Shown here: positions 51,710 through 59,641 of the stretch, in pieces | Layout of the letters: each line of letters opens with the position of its first letter | Numbering within the stretch: position 1 is the first letter of the stretch | Assembly: GCF_900608595.1 (NCBI RefSeq) | Contig: NZ_UWYY01000004.1 | Coordinates: 186,001 to 250,000 of the forward strand | Length of the DNA stretch: 64,000 nucleotides | Reading direction: 5' to 3' | Origin: Promicromonospora panici | Lineage (GTDB): Bacteria; Actinomycetota; Actinomycetes; Actinomycetales; Cellulomonadaceae | Made by a program: the position numbers and the translations under genes | The notes under the pieces: model-generated | What the model saw: only the letters and a program-made list of their open reading frames with translations | What the model was told of the DNA's origin: nothing | Databases searched by the model: none

Positions 51710-51860
51710 GAGGGCTCCTCGTCGGCGGCGGACGGCCCAGCGAAGCAGTGCCATCCGCGACGAGTCAACCGAGTTCTGTGCGATCGCGCAGCGCGACCGG
51801 CAGCTCGGTTCTGCCGACAAGGACCGATGACTTTCATCCGGGAGACCCGTCTACTGCTGC

Positions 51861-52217
51861 ATGAGTGAATTCCTTTCCGATGGTCTCGAGCTGTTCGCGG
51901 TCAGCTGCGTGGGTGACTATGCGGCCACGTATCCCTGGTGGGAGTCCTTGCTCGGCACACCGCCGTCGTTCAAGGCCACACCGACCGAGGCCGTGTGGGA
52001 GGTCGCCCCGCACCGCTGGATCGTGCTCGAAGAACGCCCCGAACGCGCCGGCAACGCGACGCACACGCTCTACGTGGGCGACCTCGATGCCCGAGTCGCG
52101 GCGATCTCCGCCCGCGGCATCGAGCCGAGTGATCACGAGACGTATGGCGACGTCCGCAAGGTGATCTTCCGCGACCCCGAGGGGAACGAGATCGGCTTTG
52201 GCGGCAACCCTGCGTGA
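51861..52217 (+). CDS. Glyoxalase/bleomycin-resistance (VOC) family protein
   Basis: 118 residues, one VOC domain with paired beta-alpha-beta-beta-beta units; FRDPEGNEIGFGG near the C-terminus is the family hallmark. YPWWESLLG is typical of the first helix. VOC proteins bind a metal and small ligands; no enzyme class can be assigned. No strong SD precedes the ATG. Confidence 0.82.
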   Translation: MSEFLSDGLELFAVSCVGDYAATYPWWESLLGTPPSFKATPTEAVWEVAPHRWIVLEERPERAGNATHTLYVGDLDARVAAISARGIEPSDHETYGDVRKVIFRDPEGNEIGFGGNPA

Positions 52218-52298
52218 CAGGTTCTGATCTGCCCCGCGCGGCGGCGCGAGTGCTTGATATGGCTTCGACACGGTTTGAGGCTGGCCGAGGCTGAGGCG

Positions 52299-53390
52299 TC
52301 AGCGTGCGAGCGGCAGCTCGAACCCGGCAGGGCCGTCGTCCGTGAGGCTCGCCCGCCAATGGGCCCGACGGCGACCTTCGTCGCCTCGTGGATAGTTGAG
52401 CCCGGCCTCCCTCACAGCCGACTCGATCCCGCGCATCGTGACCCCGGCCCCTGCCGGGACCGGAGCATGCCGAATCCAGGAGCACTCACTCAGGACCCAC
52501 ACCTCGGTGCGGCTCAGACCCGTCGTCGGTCCGTGCCAGACCCGCACCACGACGGAGTGGCTGGGTGCCGTTCGGACGGCGATAGCCAGCTGGGCCGCGA
52601 GACGCGACATCGACGACGGATCGACCTCGGCAGGGAGCAATGAGTGCAGGACAGCGACGGCGCCATGCTGGTCGATCGTGCCCGTGACCTCGTCCGCGGC
52701 CTGCCGCACGAGCTCCGGGGCGTGACCCATCGCCACTCCACGTTCGGCCCAGCCCAGCATCTCCAGATCGTTGGCGCCGTCGCCCACGGCAACCGTAGCC
52801 TCGGACGCGATGCCGAGGCGCGTTCGCAGTCGTTCGAGGGCCGTGGCCTTGCTCGTCCCGGGCGCACTCGCGTCAATCCAGTCGGGTCCGGCGGGCGTGA
52901 CCGTAGCGCCCGCCGTGGCCAGTGCATCAATGTGCCGATCCAGGCCAGGGGCGTGTATTGCGACCCTTGTCGCTGGTGCGGCGCACAAGTCGGCGACTGA
53001 GACCTTCTTCTGCTCGCCGTTGAGCAATCCGGGATCGAACAGCGCGTTGACGCGCCAGCCCCAGCCGACTTCTTCGACGCCGACTCGTGCGCCAGGCACC
53101 AGTGCCAGTGCCCGGTGGATCACCAGGCCGGGAGCGAACCGGCGGGCATCGTCGATGACGTAGCCCGACGGGACGTCGGCGTCCAGGCGCACGGTCATGG
53201 TGCCGTTCGAGGACGCCGCGAATCCCTGAGTCAGCCCAAGTCTGATGGCAATCGGCATCAGGCCGACCAAGGATCGACCGGTCGCCAGGACAACCTCGTG
53301 TCCCGCGGCCCGCACGAGGTCCAGCGCGTCGACCGTCCCCGCAGGGACCGGCGCGCTGCAGGTCATCGTGGACCCCACGGGGCGCACCAT
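52299..53390 (-). pseudogene. 5'-truncated HAD-superfamily phosphatase (Cof-like)
   Basis: From about 53348 leftward the minus strand encodes a Cof/IIB HAD hydrolase: TVDALDLVRAAGHEVVLATGRS (motif II), TSKATALERL (motif III Lys) and VAVGDGANDLEMLGWAERGV (motif IV). The N-terminal DxDGT with the nucleophile Asp is absent. The 14 residues before PAGTVDAL are not HAD-like and lie against an oppositely oriented gene fragment. A C-terminal addition of about 110 residues follows the HAD part. It is probably inactive through loss of its 5' end. Confidence 0.65.
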
Positions 53391-53529
53391 GGCGGGAAAA
53401 TGGGTCGGGTTCGACAGCGAGTTTCAGGTGGACTCCGGGCCCTGGACCCTCGACCTCGTCGACGCCGCCACGGACGAAGCGACACTTGAGCGGTACAACA
53501 GGAGCCCCGTGGAGCCGGACGCCGATTGA
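53358..53529 (+). pseudogene. 3' fragment of an unidentified gene
   Basis: The plus strand reads VIVDPTGRTMAGKWVGFDSE, then SGPWTLDLVDAATDEATLERYN to a TGA at 53529. It has normal codon use and looks like the C-terminal end of a real protein, but nothing upstream of about 53358 continues it; the frame then runs antisense to the HAD gene. Family not recognised. An ATG at 53390 could give a 46-residue peptide without an SD. Confidence 0.5.
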
Positions 53530-53564
53530 GGCTCTCTCGACCGCCCGACAAGAACGGACCACGC

Positions 53565-54131
53565 ATGCCCCTTCCCTGCAGCGACAGCTCCTGGATCGAC
53601 GGAGCCGTCGACGACGACGTCGTCACGATCGGCGACCCACGGCTCAAGGCTCCCACTGCGGCGATCGACGCCGGGGAAGCAGCCGAGCTGCTGGGAATCC
53701 TGGTCACGCGCCTGCGGGAGCTCAACGGCGCCGGCCTGGCCGCGCCACAGATCGGCGTCTCGGTCAGGGCCGCGATCGTCGAGGTCCGCAGGACCGACGT
53801 CTTCCCGGACCGGCCCGAGACGGGCCTGATCCAACTGCTCAACCCCGTCATCATCGAGCGTTCCGACGAGACGACACTGGACTGGGAGGGCTGCTTCAGC
53901 GTGCCCGGCTACTTGGGACTGGTCCCCCGAGCCGAGGGCGTCACCGTCGGGTACACGACCGAGACCGGCGAGACGGCTACCAGGAAATTCGAGGGCTACA
54001 CCGCCCGCGTCGTCCAGCATGAGATCGACCATCTCGACGGCCTCGCGTACCTCGACCGCATGCCCGACATGACCACCCTCACCACAGCCCAGAACTACCT
54101 CGACCACCACCGTCCGAAGTCAGGCCGGTAA
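53565..54131 (+). CDS. def: Peptide deformylase
   Basis: 188 residues. It removes the N-formyl group from nascent proteins using a bound metal. All three motifs are intact: GAGLAAPQIG (55-64), EGCFSVP with metal Cys110, and QHEIDHLDG with His152, Glu153 and His156. The ATG at 53565 is preferred over one 39 nt upstream. It is a solitary copy without fmt beside it. Confidence 0.92.
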   Translation: MPLPCSDSSWIDGAVDDDVVTIGDPRLKAPTAAIDAGEAAELLGILVTRLRELNGAGLAAPQIGVSVRAAIVEVRRTDVFPDRPETGLIQLLNPVIIERSDETTLDWEGCFSVPGYLGLVPRAEGVTVGYTTETGETATRKFEGYTARVVQHEIDHLDGLAYLDRMPDMTTLTTAQNYLDHHRPKSGR

Positions 54132-54183
54132 CACCCTGCACCTGAGCCTCGTGTGCCCTCCCGGCAACACGAGCTGACTCGTG

Positions 54184-54244
54184 TTCAGCAGGCTTCGGCA
54201 GAGCCATAACCCCTGGGGTTACGGCTCTGTCCGGGCCTGCTGAA
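54184..54244. terminator. Bidirectional hairpin terminator
   Basis: Outer arms TTCAGCAGGC/GCCTGCTGAA are perfect (54184-54193, 54235-54244). Inner arms 54199-54213 and 54215-54229 pair at 14 of 15 positions around a single T. The structure lies between def and the convergent membrane-protein gene and would stop both. Confidence 0.75.
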
Positions 54245-54276
54245 CCGGAGTCAGCCCACAGCCACCGCGGCGGCGC

Positions 54277-54797
54277 TCAGTCCGCAACGGGATCTGCGCG
54301 TTGCACTTTCCTCCGCGGCCACGACGTCGTCTGCGGGTTTCCGTGCATGTCGTCGAAGGACACCGTCGCCCGCATCGCACGGGTGACCCAGACATCGGCG
54401 TCGAACCGAGCTCGAATGGTGCCGTCCAGGAACGGGTCGACCCGCCCAGGAGAACCGTCTGCGCGAGGTCCAGAGTCATCGCGGGCTCGTCGGCGGTCCC
54501 GTCATGGCGCAGGCGCTGCACGGGACGGTCGAAGTGGAGCGTGCACAGGACGTTGTCGATCGGCATCCGGCCAGGGTTCGTCAGCGTGACCTCGAGGACC
54601 CACGCCGCGGACCCGTCAGCATCCGCCTTGTGCGGCGCGACCGTCGGTTCCCACATGACCGAGACGGCCTGGGTCTCCAGACGCTTGACCTCGCGCTGCT
54701 GCCGGACCAGCTCGCGAACCTGCCAGCCGGCGAACACGGCCGCTGCGACCGTCGCCACCGCAACGAAGAGGTCGGCCACTCCCTGGGCATCAAACAC
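54277..54797 (-). pseudogene. Small membrane-anchored protein with probable frameshift
   Basis: The first frame from ATG 54797 gives a membrane segment (about residues 8-25, VADLFVAVATVAAAVFAGW), a coiled linker and an Ig-like beta domain as far as TVLLGGSTRSWTAPF (residue 128). The same frame then turns Arg/Cys-rich and runs into the terminator hairpin. The +1 frame from about 54410 continues naturally through RARFDADVWVTRAMRATVSF and DDMHGNPQTTSWPRRK to a stop at 54277, before the hairpin. A single-base indel near 54400-54420 is inferred; sequencing error is possible. Function unknown. Confidence 0.6.
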
Positions 54798-54854
54798 GGC
54801 CTCATCCTGGCACTACGCCTTACCGCGCAGGCGTCTGACCAGGAGAGTTCACCC

Positions 54855-56039
54855 TCAGGCTTCCGCACTGCCGGTTGCGGCCAGGACTGCCGCGAGGCCC
54901 TCCTGCAGGTCCTTGACGAAGTACTCGGGAACCTCCAGCGACGGGAAGTGACCGCCCTTCGCGGGCAGAGTCCATCGGACGATCTGCCGGTACCGCTCCT
55001 GCGCCCAGGGGCGCGGACACTTCTCGACGTCGCGGGGATACATCGTGAGTGCCGATGGGACGTCGACCCGAAGGTCGGGGTCCAGCGAGTTGTGGCTCTC
55101 GTAGTAGATGCGGGCCGCGGACGCGCCGGTCCGAGTGAGCCAGTACAGGGTGACGTCGTCGAGAACACGGTCTCTGGAGATCGTCTCGAACGGGCTGTCC
55201 TCGGTGTCCGACCACTCGGCGAACTTGTCGAGGATCCAGGCGAGAAGTCCGACCGGCGAGTCGACGAGCGAGTAGCCGATGGTCTGCGGCCGGGTCGCCT
55301 GCTGCTTCGCGTATGCCCCACGGCGGCGCCAGAAGTCGCGAGTTTCCTCAGCCCACTCACGCTCGACCGCCGTCAGCCCGTCCATCGTCAGCCCGGGCGG
55401 TCCCTCCGCGAACGTCGTGTGGATGCCGAGCACGTGCTCGGGGAACCTGCCGGCGAGGACCGTGGTGATGTTGCCGCCCCAGTCGCCGCCGTGGGCCGCG
55501 AACTTGCTGTATCCGAGCCGTCCCATCAGTTCCACCCAGGCGGCCGCGATCTTCTCGGTTCCCCACCCGGTGGTCACGGGCTTGTCGCTGTAACCAAAGC
55601 CCGGCAGTGACGGGACCACGACGTGGAACGCCGGTGCGTCCGCGTCTTTCGGATCTGCCAGCTCGTCCACGACGTCGATGAATCGAACGATGCTGTCCGG
55701 CCAGCCGTGCGTCAGGAGCAGAGGGGTGGCGTCCGCGCGGGTGGACCGGCGGTGCAGGAAGTGAATTCCCAGACCGTCGATGGTGGTGCGGAACTGGCCG
55801 ATCTGGTTGAGGCGCGTCTCGAACGGCCGCCAGTCGTAGTCGGTGCGCCAGTAGTTCACGACGTCGACGACGTCGGCGAGAGGAACTCCCTGCTCCCATC
55901 GACGAGGGTCGGGCGCGGCACGGTAGACCGTCTCGGCTTCCGGCAGCCGTGCTGCGGCCAGTCGCGCGCGGAGGTCGTCGAAATCGGCGTCGGATGCGTG
56001 CGCTTCGAATGCCTGCACGTTGCTGGTCTGTGTGGACAT
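54855..56039 (-). CDS. Epoxide hydrolase (alpha/beta hydrolase with EHN domain)
   Basis: 394 residues with GGGAGG before the ATG. The N-terminal epoxide-hydrolase domain (about 8-115) includes YDWRPFETRLNQIGQF. The alpha/beta core has the oxyanion HGWPDSIVRF, the nucleophile Asp in HGGDWGGN, and the catalytic His in KGGHFPSLEVPEYFV; cap tyrosines lie in LYWLTRTGASAARIYYE. It opens epoxides to diols, likely for detoxification or catabolism. It is divergent from a CGNR regulator with two strong operators between them. Confidence 0.92.
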   Translation of the reverse strand: MSTQTSNVQAFEAHASDADFDDLRARLAAARLPEAETVYRAAPDPRRWEQGVPLADVVDVVNYWRTDYDWRPFETRLNQIGQFRTTIDGLGIHFLHRRSTRADATPLLLTHGWPDSIVRFIDVVDELADPKDADAPAFHVVVPSLPGFGYSDKPVTTGWGTEKIAAAWVELMGRLGYSKFAAHGGDWGGNITTVLAGRFPEHVLGIHTTFAEGPPGLTMDGLTAVEREWAEETRDFWRRRGAYAKQQATRPQTIGYSLVDSPVGLLAWILDKFAEWSDTEDSPFETISRDRVLDDVTLYWLTRTGASAARIYYESHNSLDPDLRVDVPSALTMYPRDVEKCPRPWAQERYRQIVRWTLPAKGGHFPSLEVPEYFVKDLQEGLAAVLAATGSAEA

Positions 56040-56059
56040 GAGACCTCCCGGGCATCGGT

Positions 56060-56078
56060 GAACCGTCTATGACGGTTC
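56060..56078. promoter_or_regulatory. CGNR-regulator operator, copy 1
   Basis: GAACCGTC-TAT-GACGGTTC is a perfect 8-bp inverted repeat around TAT, 21 bp upstream of the epoxide hydrolase start. It is nearly repeated at 56103-56119. Confidence 0.65.
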
Positions 56079-56102
56079 TAGCAGACGTCGAGACGAGGGC
56101 GC

Positions 56103-56119
56103 AACCGGCTATGGTGGTT
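56103..56119. promoter_or_regulatory. CGNR-regulator operator, copy 2
   Basis: AACCGGCTATGGTGGTT is an imperfect version of the AACCGTCTATGACGGTT site, ending 2 bp before the ATG of the CGNR gene. Its centre is 42 bp from that of copy 1, four helical turns, so both sites face the same side of the DNA. Confidence 0.6.
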
Positions 56120-56121
56120 CC

Positions 56122-56703
56122 ATGCCCGCTCAGTTTCCTGAATTTCGCCTCGGCAAGGTGCTGGCCACCAGCTTCACGGCGACCCTGACGGAGCGACGTG
56201 GCGACGCTCTGGAACGCATTCCCACGCCGAGCCGACTCGTGGACTGGCTGGCGGTGAGCGGCCTCGCCGTGGAGTCCTGCACCGCTGCCCAGCACGAGCG
56301 CGCCCGAGAGCTGAGGGAATCCATTCACGCCGCCGCGACAGCGGCCGCGCTCGGAGAGCCCCTCCCCGCGTCGGCTGTCGCGGTCATCAATGACTACAGC
56401 GCTCAGGGTCGGGCCGCGGCTGTCCTGACGCCCGAGGGCAATCGGCAATGGCGGCTGAGCTCGGCTTCCTCCGTAGAGGACGCCCTGGGCGTCATCGCCG
56501 CCGACGCGATCAGCATCATCGCGGGCGAACGCGACGGAAGGCTGGCCTTGTGCGCATCGCCGACCTGCCAGGCCGCCTTCTTCGACACCAGCCGAAGCCG
56601 CAGCCGACGATGGTGCGACATGGGCACGTGCGGCAATCGTGAGAAGAAGGCACGCTTTAACGCCCACAAGCAGGAAGTTCGCGCATCAGCGAAGCAGTCA
56701 TAA
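56122..56703 (+). CDS. ABATE/CGNR zinc-finger transcriptional regulator
   Basis: 193 residues. An N-terminal ABATE ligand-type domain (about 1-135) is followed by a C-terminal CGNR zinc finger: Cys144, Cys149, Cys165 and Cys170, with CGNR itself at 170-173 (CDMGTCGNREKKARF). The family binds DNA through the zinc finger. The gene is divergent from the epoxide hydrolase and likely represses both genes through the paired sites at 56060 and 56103, with an epoxide or related compound as inducer (inference). Confidence 0.88.
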   Translation: MPAQFPEFRLGKVLATSFTATLTERRGDALERIPTPSRLVDWLAVSGLAVESCTAAQHERARELRESIHAAATAAALGEPLPASAVAVINDYSAQGRAAAVLTPEGNRQWRLSSASSVEDALGVIAADAISIIAGERDGRLALCASPTCQAAFFDTSRSRSRRWCDMGTCGNREKKARFNAHKQEVRASAKQS

Positions 56704-56728
56704 CGACGGCGTTCGCCGGCATTCACGC

Positions 56729-57112
56729 TCAGGAAGACATCGCTGCGCGCTCGGCCGCACCTTGGAGAACGCAGAATTCATTGCCTTCCGGGTCGGCGAG
56801 GACGACCCAGCCGCCACCGTCCGGTCCCCGGTGATCGGCCACTTGGGTGGCTCCGAGATCCATCAGCCGCCCGACCTCTTCTTCGCGGGTGGTCTCCGGA
56901 CGGAGACACATGTGAAGCCGGTTCTTGATGGTCTTGGGTTCCGGCACCTGGTTGAAGAAGAGGACCGGGCCGCCGGGCAGCATCACTTCGGTCTCATGAT
57001 CACCGGGTTTGTCCTCCGGATGCATCGCGGCGTCGAACACCTGACTCCAGAACCGAGCGAGCTCGTAGGCGTTCGCACTGTCGATCGCCACGTTCTGCAA
57101 CATCGAGACCAT
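56729..57112 (-). CDS. VOC-family (glyoxalase-like) protein
   Basis: 127 residues from ATG at 57112 (or 57103). A single-unit VOC domain begins LQNVAIDSANAYELARFWSQ and ends WVVLADPEGNEFCVLQ. A longer upstream frame reads through the next gene antisense and is rejected. It is convergent with the CGNR gene across 25 bp. Function beyond the fold is unknown. Confidence 0.85.
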   Translation of the reverse strand: MVSMLQNVAIDSANAYELARFWSQVFDAAMHPEDKPGDHETEVMLPGGPVLFFNQVPEPKTIKNRLHMCLRPETTREEEVGRLMDLGATQVADHRGPDGGGWVVLADPEGNEFCVLQGAAERAAMSS

Positions 57113-57189
57113 GCGTGAGAGCGTGCCCGACGCTCCTCCAGGGCCGCAACCAGAATTCGGCCCTCCTGAACGACGATCAGAAACAGGCC

Positions 57190-57567
57190 CTAGTGCACCC
57201 AGCGTTCGTACTGTACGAAGAACCGCGCGGCCCCCGCCTCCACATCGATCACCCCGGCACACGCCCGCCGAAGGTCGAGCAGACCTCGGAAGGTGCACTC
57301 CCGACCGTCGGGCAGCGTCTCGGCCGCCAGCTCCTCGCCGGACATCCCGGCTGGGCCTTGAGCCGTCAGCTCCAGCCAGCAGCCGCCGGACGCGCAGCCC
57401 ATGTCCTCGGCGGTCACGCGGGCGCCGTCGGGCAGCGCAGGGAGGGCCGACGCCGGAGGCATGGCCGACTCGTCCAGCGCCAGCGCCAACGGGGGCAGTA
57501 CCAGGCCCACCGCCGCGACGACCGCGAGCGCCGCAACTCCCCTGACCACCGTTCGGGCTCGCGTCAT
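57190..57567 (-). CDS. Hypothetical secreted protein
   Basis: 125 residues. A signal peptide or membrane anchor covers about residues 8-31 (VVRGVAALAVVAAVGLVLPP). The mature part has four cysteines (MGCASGGCW, ECTF, RACAG), suggesting disulfides. AGGG lies 9 nt before the ATG. No family recognised. Confidence 0.7.
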   Translation of the reverse strand: MTRARTVVRGVAALAVVAAVGLVLPPLALALDESAMPPASALPALPDGARVTAEDMGCASGGCWLELTAQGPAGMSGEELAAETLPDGRECTFRGLLDLRRACAGVIDVEAGAARFFVQYERWVH

Positions 57568-57687
57568 GGGCGGACCCTACCGAAACCCCTCGAGGGCCGA
57601 GCCGGCCAGGACGCCGGAGCGTCTCCCCTCCTGCCAAGGGTCAATGGGTGATACTGGCGGACATTTCGCCCAGCTCAAGGAGCGCTC

Positions 57688-58263
57688 ATGATTCTGGTTG
57701 GTCCGCTAGCGGCAGGGAAGTCCACGCTCGGCGCTCTCGTCGCGGAGCGCCTCGGGCACCCTTTCGTCGACATCGACGACATCGCCTGGTCCTACTGCGC
57801 CGAGGTTGGCTGGTCCCTGGACCGGCTCCTCGAACGCGACAAAGCCGTGGGATGGGCTGCCGCGGAACGCGAGTGGGAGCCGGCCCGCGTGCACGCCGTG
57901 GAGCGCACTGTGGCGGAGCACCCGGAGGCGGTCATCGCCCTGGGCGCCGGCTACACGAGCTTCACCACGCCCGACTACGCCGAGCAGGTGCGCCGGGCGC
58001 TGGCACCGATCCCCGACGTCGTTCACCTGGTGCCCAGCCCTGACCCGGCCCGTTCGGTCGTGGTGCTGCGCGAGCGTGCGGTCGCGAGCAGGGGGAAGGA
58101 CTGGATCATCGACGGCCAGGACTGGATCGCTCGGTGGGTCGCCGACCCACTCGCCGCCGAGGTCGCCGCAGCCACCGTCTTCACCGACGGGATCAGCCCG
58201 GAGCAGTCGGCCGAGCAGCTCGTGCAGCTCCGCGAATGTCTGCTCGCGGAGCTGGCCGCTTAA
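57688..58263 (+). CDS. P-loop kinase, shikimate-kinase-like
   Basis: 191 residues with AAGGAG before the ATG. Walker A is GPLAAGKSTLG at the extreme N-terminus, followed by FVDIDDIAW (DxD as in shikimate kinase) and ALGAGYTSF where shikimate kinase has the substrate GGG. The Arg residues that hold shikimate are not clearly present, so a different small-molecule kinase is likely. Nothing nearby suggests aromatic amino-acid synthesis. Confidence 0.8.
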   Translation: MILVGPLAAGKSTLGALVAERLGHPFVDIDDIAWSYCAEVGWSLDRLLERDKAVGWAAAEREWEPARVHAVERTVAEHPEAVIALGAGYTSFTTPDYAEQVRRALAPIPDVVHLVPSPDPARSVVVLRERAVASRGKDWIIDGQDWIARWVADPLAAEVAAATVFTDGISPEQSAEQLVQLRECLLAELAA

Positions 58264-58269
58264 CCGGCG

Positions 58270-58383
58270 TCACCAGCGCCCGCCGGACCTGACCGGCCAC
58301 ACGACGCGGGTGACGGTGTCGCCGGTGGCGGCCTTGGTCCCGGACCAACGTCGCATGGAGGTCACCTCGGGCCGAAGCTGCAG
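58270..58383 (-). pseudogene. Remnant of a third secreted-paralogue gene
   Basis: Just downstream of the 58392 gene the minus strand reads RRWSGTKAATGDTVTRVVWP to a stop at 58270. ATGDTVTRVVWPV aligns with ATGESTTRVVWPV of the upstream paralogue (59642-60946). It appears to be a decayed internal fragment of another member of the family. It has no start or SD of its own. Confidence 0.55.
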
Positions 58384-58391
58384 GTCAGGTC

Positions 58392-59624
58392 TCACCGGTC
58401 GTAGAACTCCATCCTCCAGTCGATGGTCCAGTTGCCCGGCTCGTACTCCAGCACGATCGGGCCGCTCGTCCCGCCCACGATCTGGTACGGCGTGGTCTGG
58501 AGCGCGGTGTCGGGACCGCCGGAGATGTTCAGGATGCCGTCGAACTTGTCGAGAGTGGCGAACGCGGAGAACGGGCCGCCGCAGACCTCGGTGGTCTCGC
58601 CGACGTCGGTCCGGACCGCCATCGCGACGTAGGACCGTCCGCCCGGGACCATGCCTACGCCGAACCAGGGACTCTCGGGGCACTCGTCCGGGCCGTCCGA
58701 CGACCACATCAGGACCCGGGACCCCCAGCTCGTTCCCACCGAGCGAGAGTAGAACCGGTGCTCCTCGCCGACCAGCCCGGCCCAGACCAGCCGAGTGCGG
58801 GAGTCGCTCGCGGCGAGCTCGGCCCGGCTGCTGGTGCGGAACTGGTAGGTCGGCATCGTGGTGCTGCTCGCCTGGCGCCAGAGCTTGTTGCGGGCGAGCA
58901 GCGTCTCCCGCCCCTCACCCTCGGTCACGAGCCTGAGCCGCGGCCTCGGGTGCTCCACGGTGCCGATCGGCACCGACGGCGACCAGGTGGTGGCCCCGGG
59001 CTGGATCACGGTGCGCCGGATCTCCGCCGTCGTCCCCTTCGGCACGGCCCAGACCACGGTGACCTTGCCCGCGTTGTTGATGGCCACGTCCCGGGGCACG
59101 TCGATCAGGACCGACGGGACGCGGTTGGTGACCCAGGAGCCGCCTCGTTCCAGGCGGCTCAGGTACGACCGTCCGCCCGGAGCGCTCCACAGCAGGGCGG
59201 CGTCGCCGTCCTTGTTGCCAACGAGCTTCGACGTCCCGATCTCCTGCGCAGTGATCGTCACGGGGTCGTCCCAGCCCGTCCCGTTGAACACGTAGGACGC
59301 GTTCCCGGCAACCGCCATCGCGTAGTCACCCGGGCTGCCCGCGATCACGCCGCCCGTGGTGACGGGTGGTATCTCGAGACGTTCCCACTCGAGCCACCGG
59401 CCGCGCTCCAGCCACGAATGGTCCTCCTCGCCAGGCTCGGGGAGGCTCAGGCTGTACACCCGGCCCGCACCGGAGACGGCGACGTCACGATGGACGTTCC
59501 CCTCTGGGGCTCGCCAGCCGAACGCCGGGTCTCCCGGGTCGGCCGACGCCGCCGTCGTACCGGCGACGAGCGATGTGGCAAGGACACCGGCCGCGATACA
59601 CGCGGCCACGACTGTTCGACGCAC
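58392..59624 (-). CDS. Secreted protein of unknown function, paralogue 1
   Basis: 410 residues from GTG 59624 with TGGAG upstream; a TTG 21 nt earlier is less likely. Sec signal peptide with cleavage near ASADPGDP. The mature part is beta-rich and repetitive, with blocks GGSWVTNRVPSVLIDVPRDV, GRETLLARNKLWRQ and GVGMVPGGRSYVA and the C-terminal WRMEFYDR. It shares these blocks in order with the upstream gene (59642-60946). A beta-propeller-like exported protein is inferred; the ligand or role is unknown. Start lies 18 bp after the upstream stop, so they form an operon. Confidence 0.82.
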   Translation of the reverse strand: MRRTVVAACIAAGVLATSLVAGTTAASADPGDPAFGWRAPEGNVHRDVAVSGAGRVYSLSLPEPGEEDHSWLERGRWLEWERLEIPPVTTGGVIAGSPGDYAMAVAGNASYVFNGTGWDDPVTITAQEIGTSKLVGNKDGDAALLWSAPGGRSYLSRLERGGSWVTNRVPSVLIDVPRDVAINNAGKVTVVWAVPKGTTAEIRRTVIQPGATTWSPSVPIGTVEHPRPRLRLVTEGEGRETLLARNKLWRQASSTTMPTYQFRTSSRAELAASDSRTRLVWAGLVGEEHRFYSRSVGTSWGSRVLMWSSDGPDECPESPWFGVGMVPGGRSYVAMAVRTDVGETTEVCGGPFSAFATLDKFDGILNISGGPDTALQTTPYQIVGGTSGPIVLEYEPGNWTIDWRMEFYDR

Positions 59625-59641
59625 GACGACTCCAGGTGGGT

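Noticed and set aside
57688..58263. Calling the P-loop kinase shikimate kinase (aroK)
   Set aside because: Walker A and DxD fit, but shikimate-binding residues are not clear and no aro genes are nearby.
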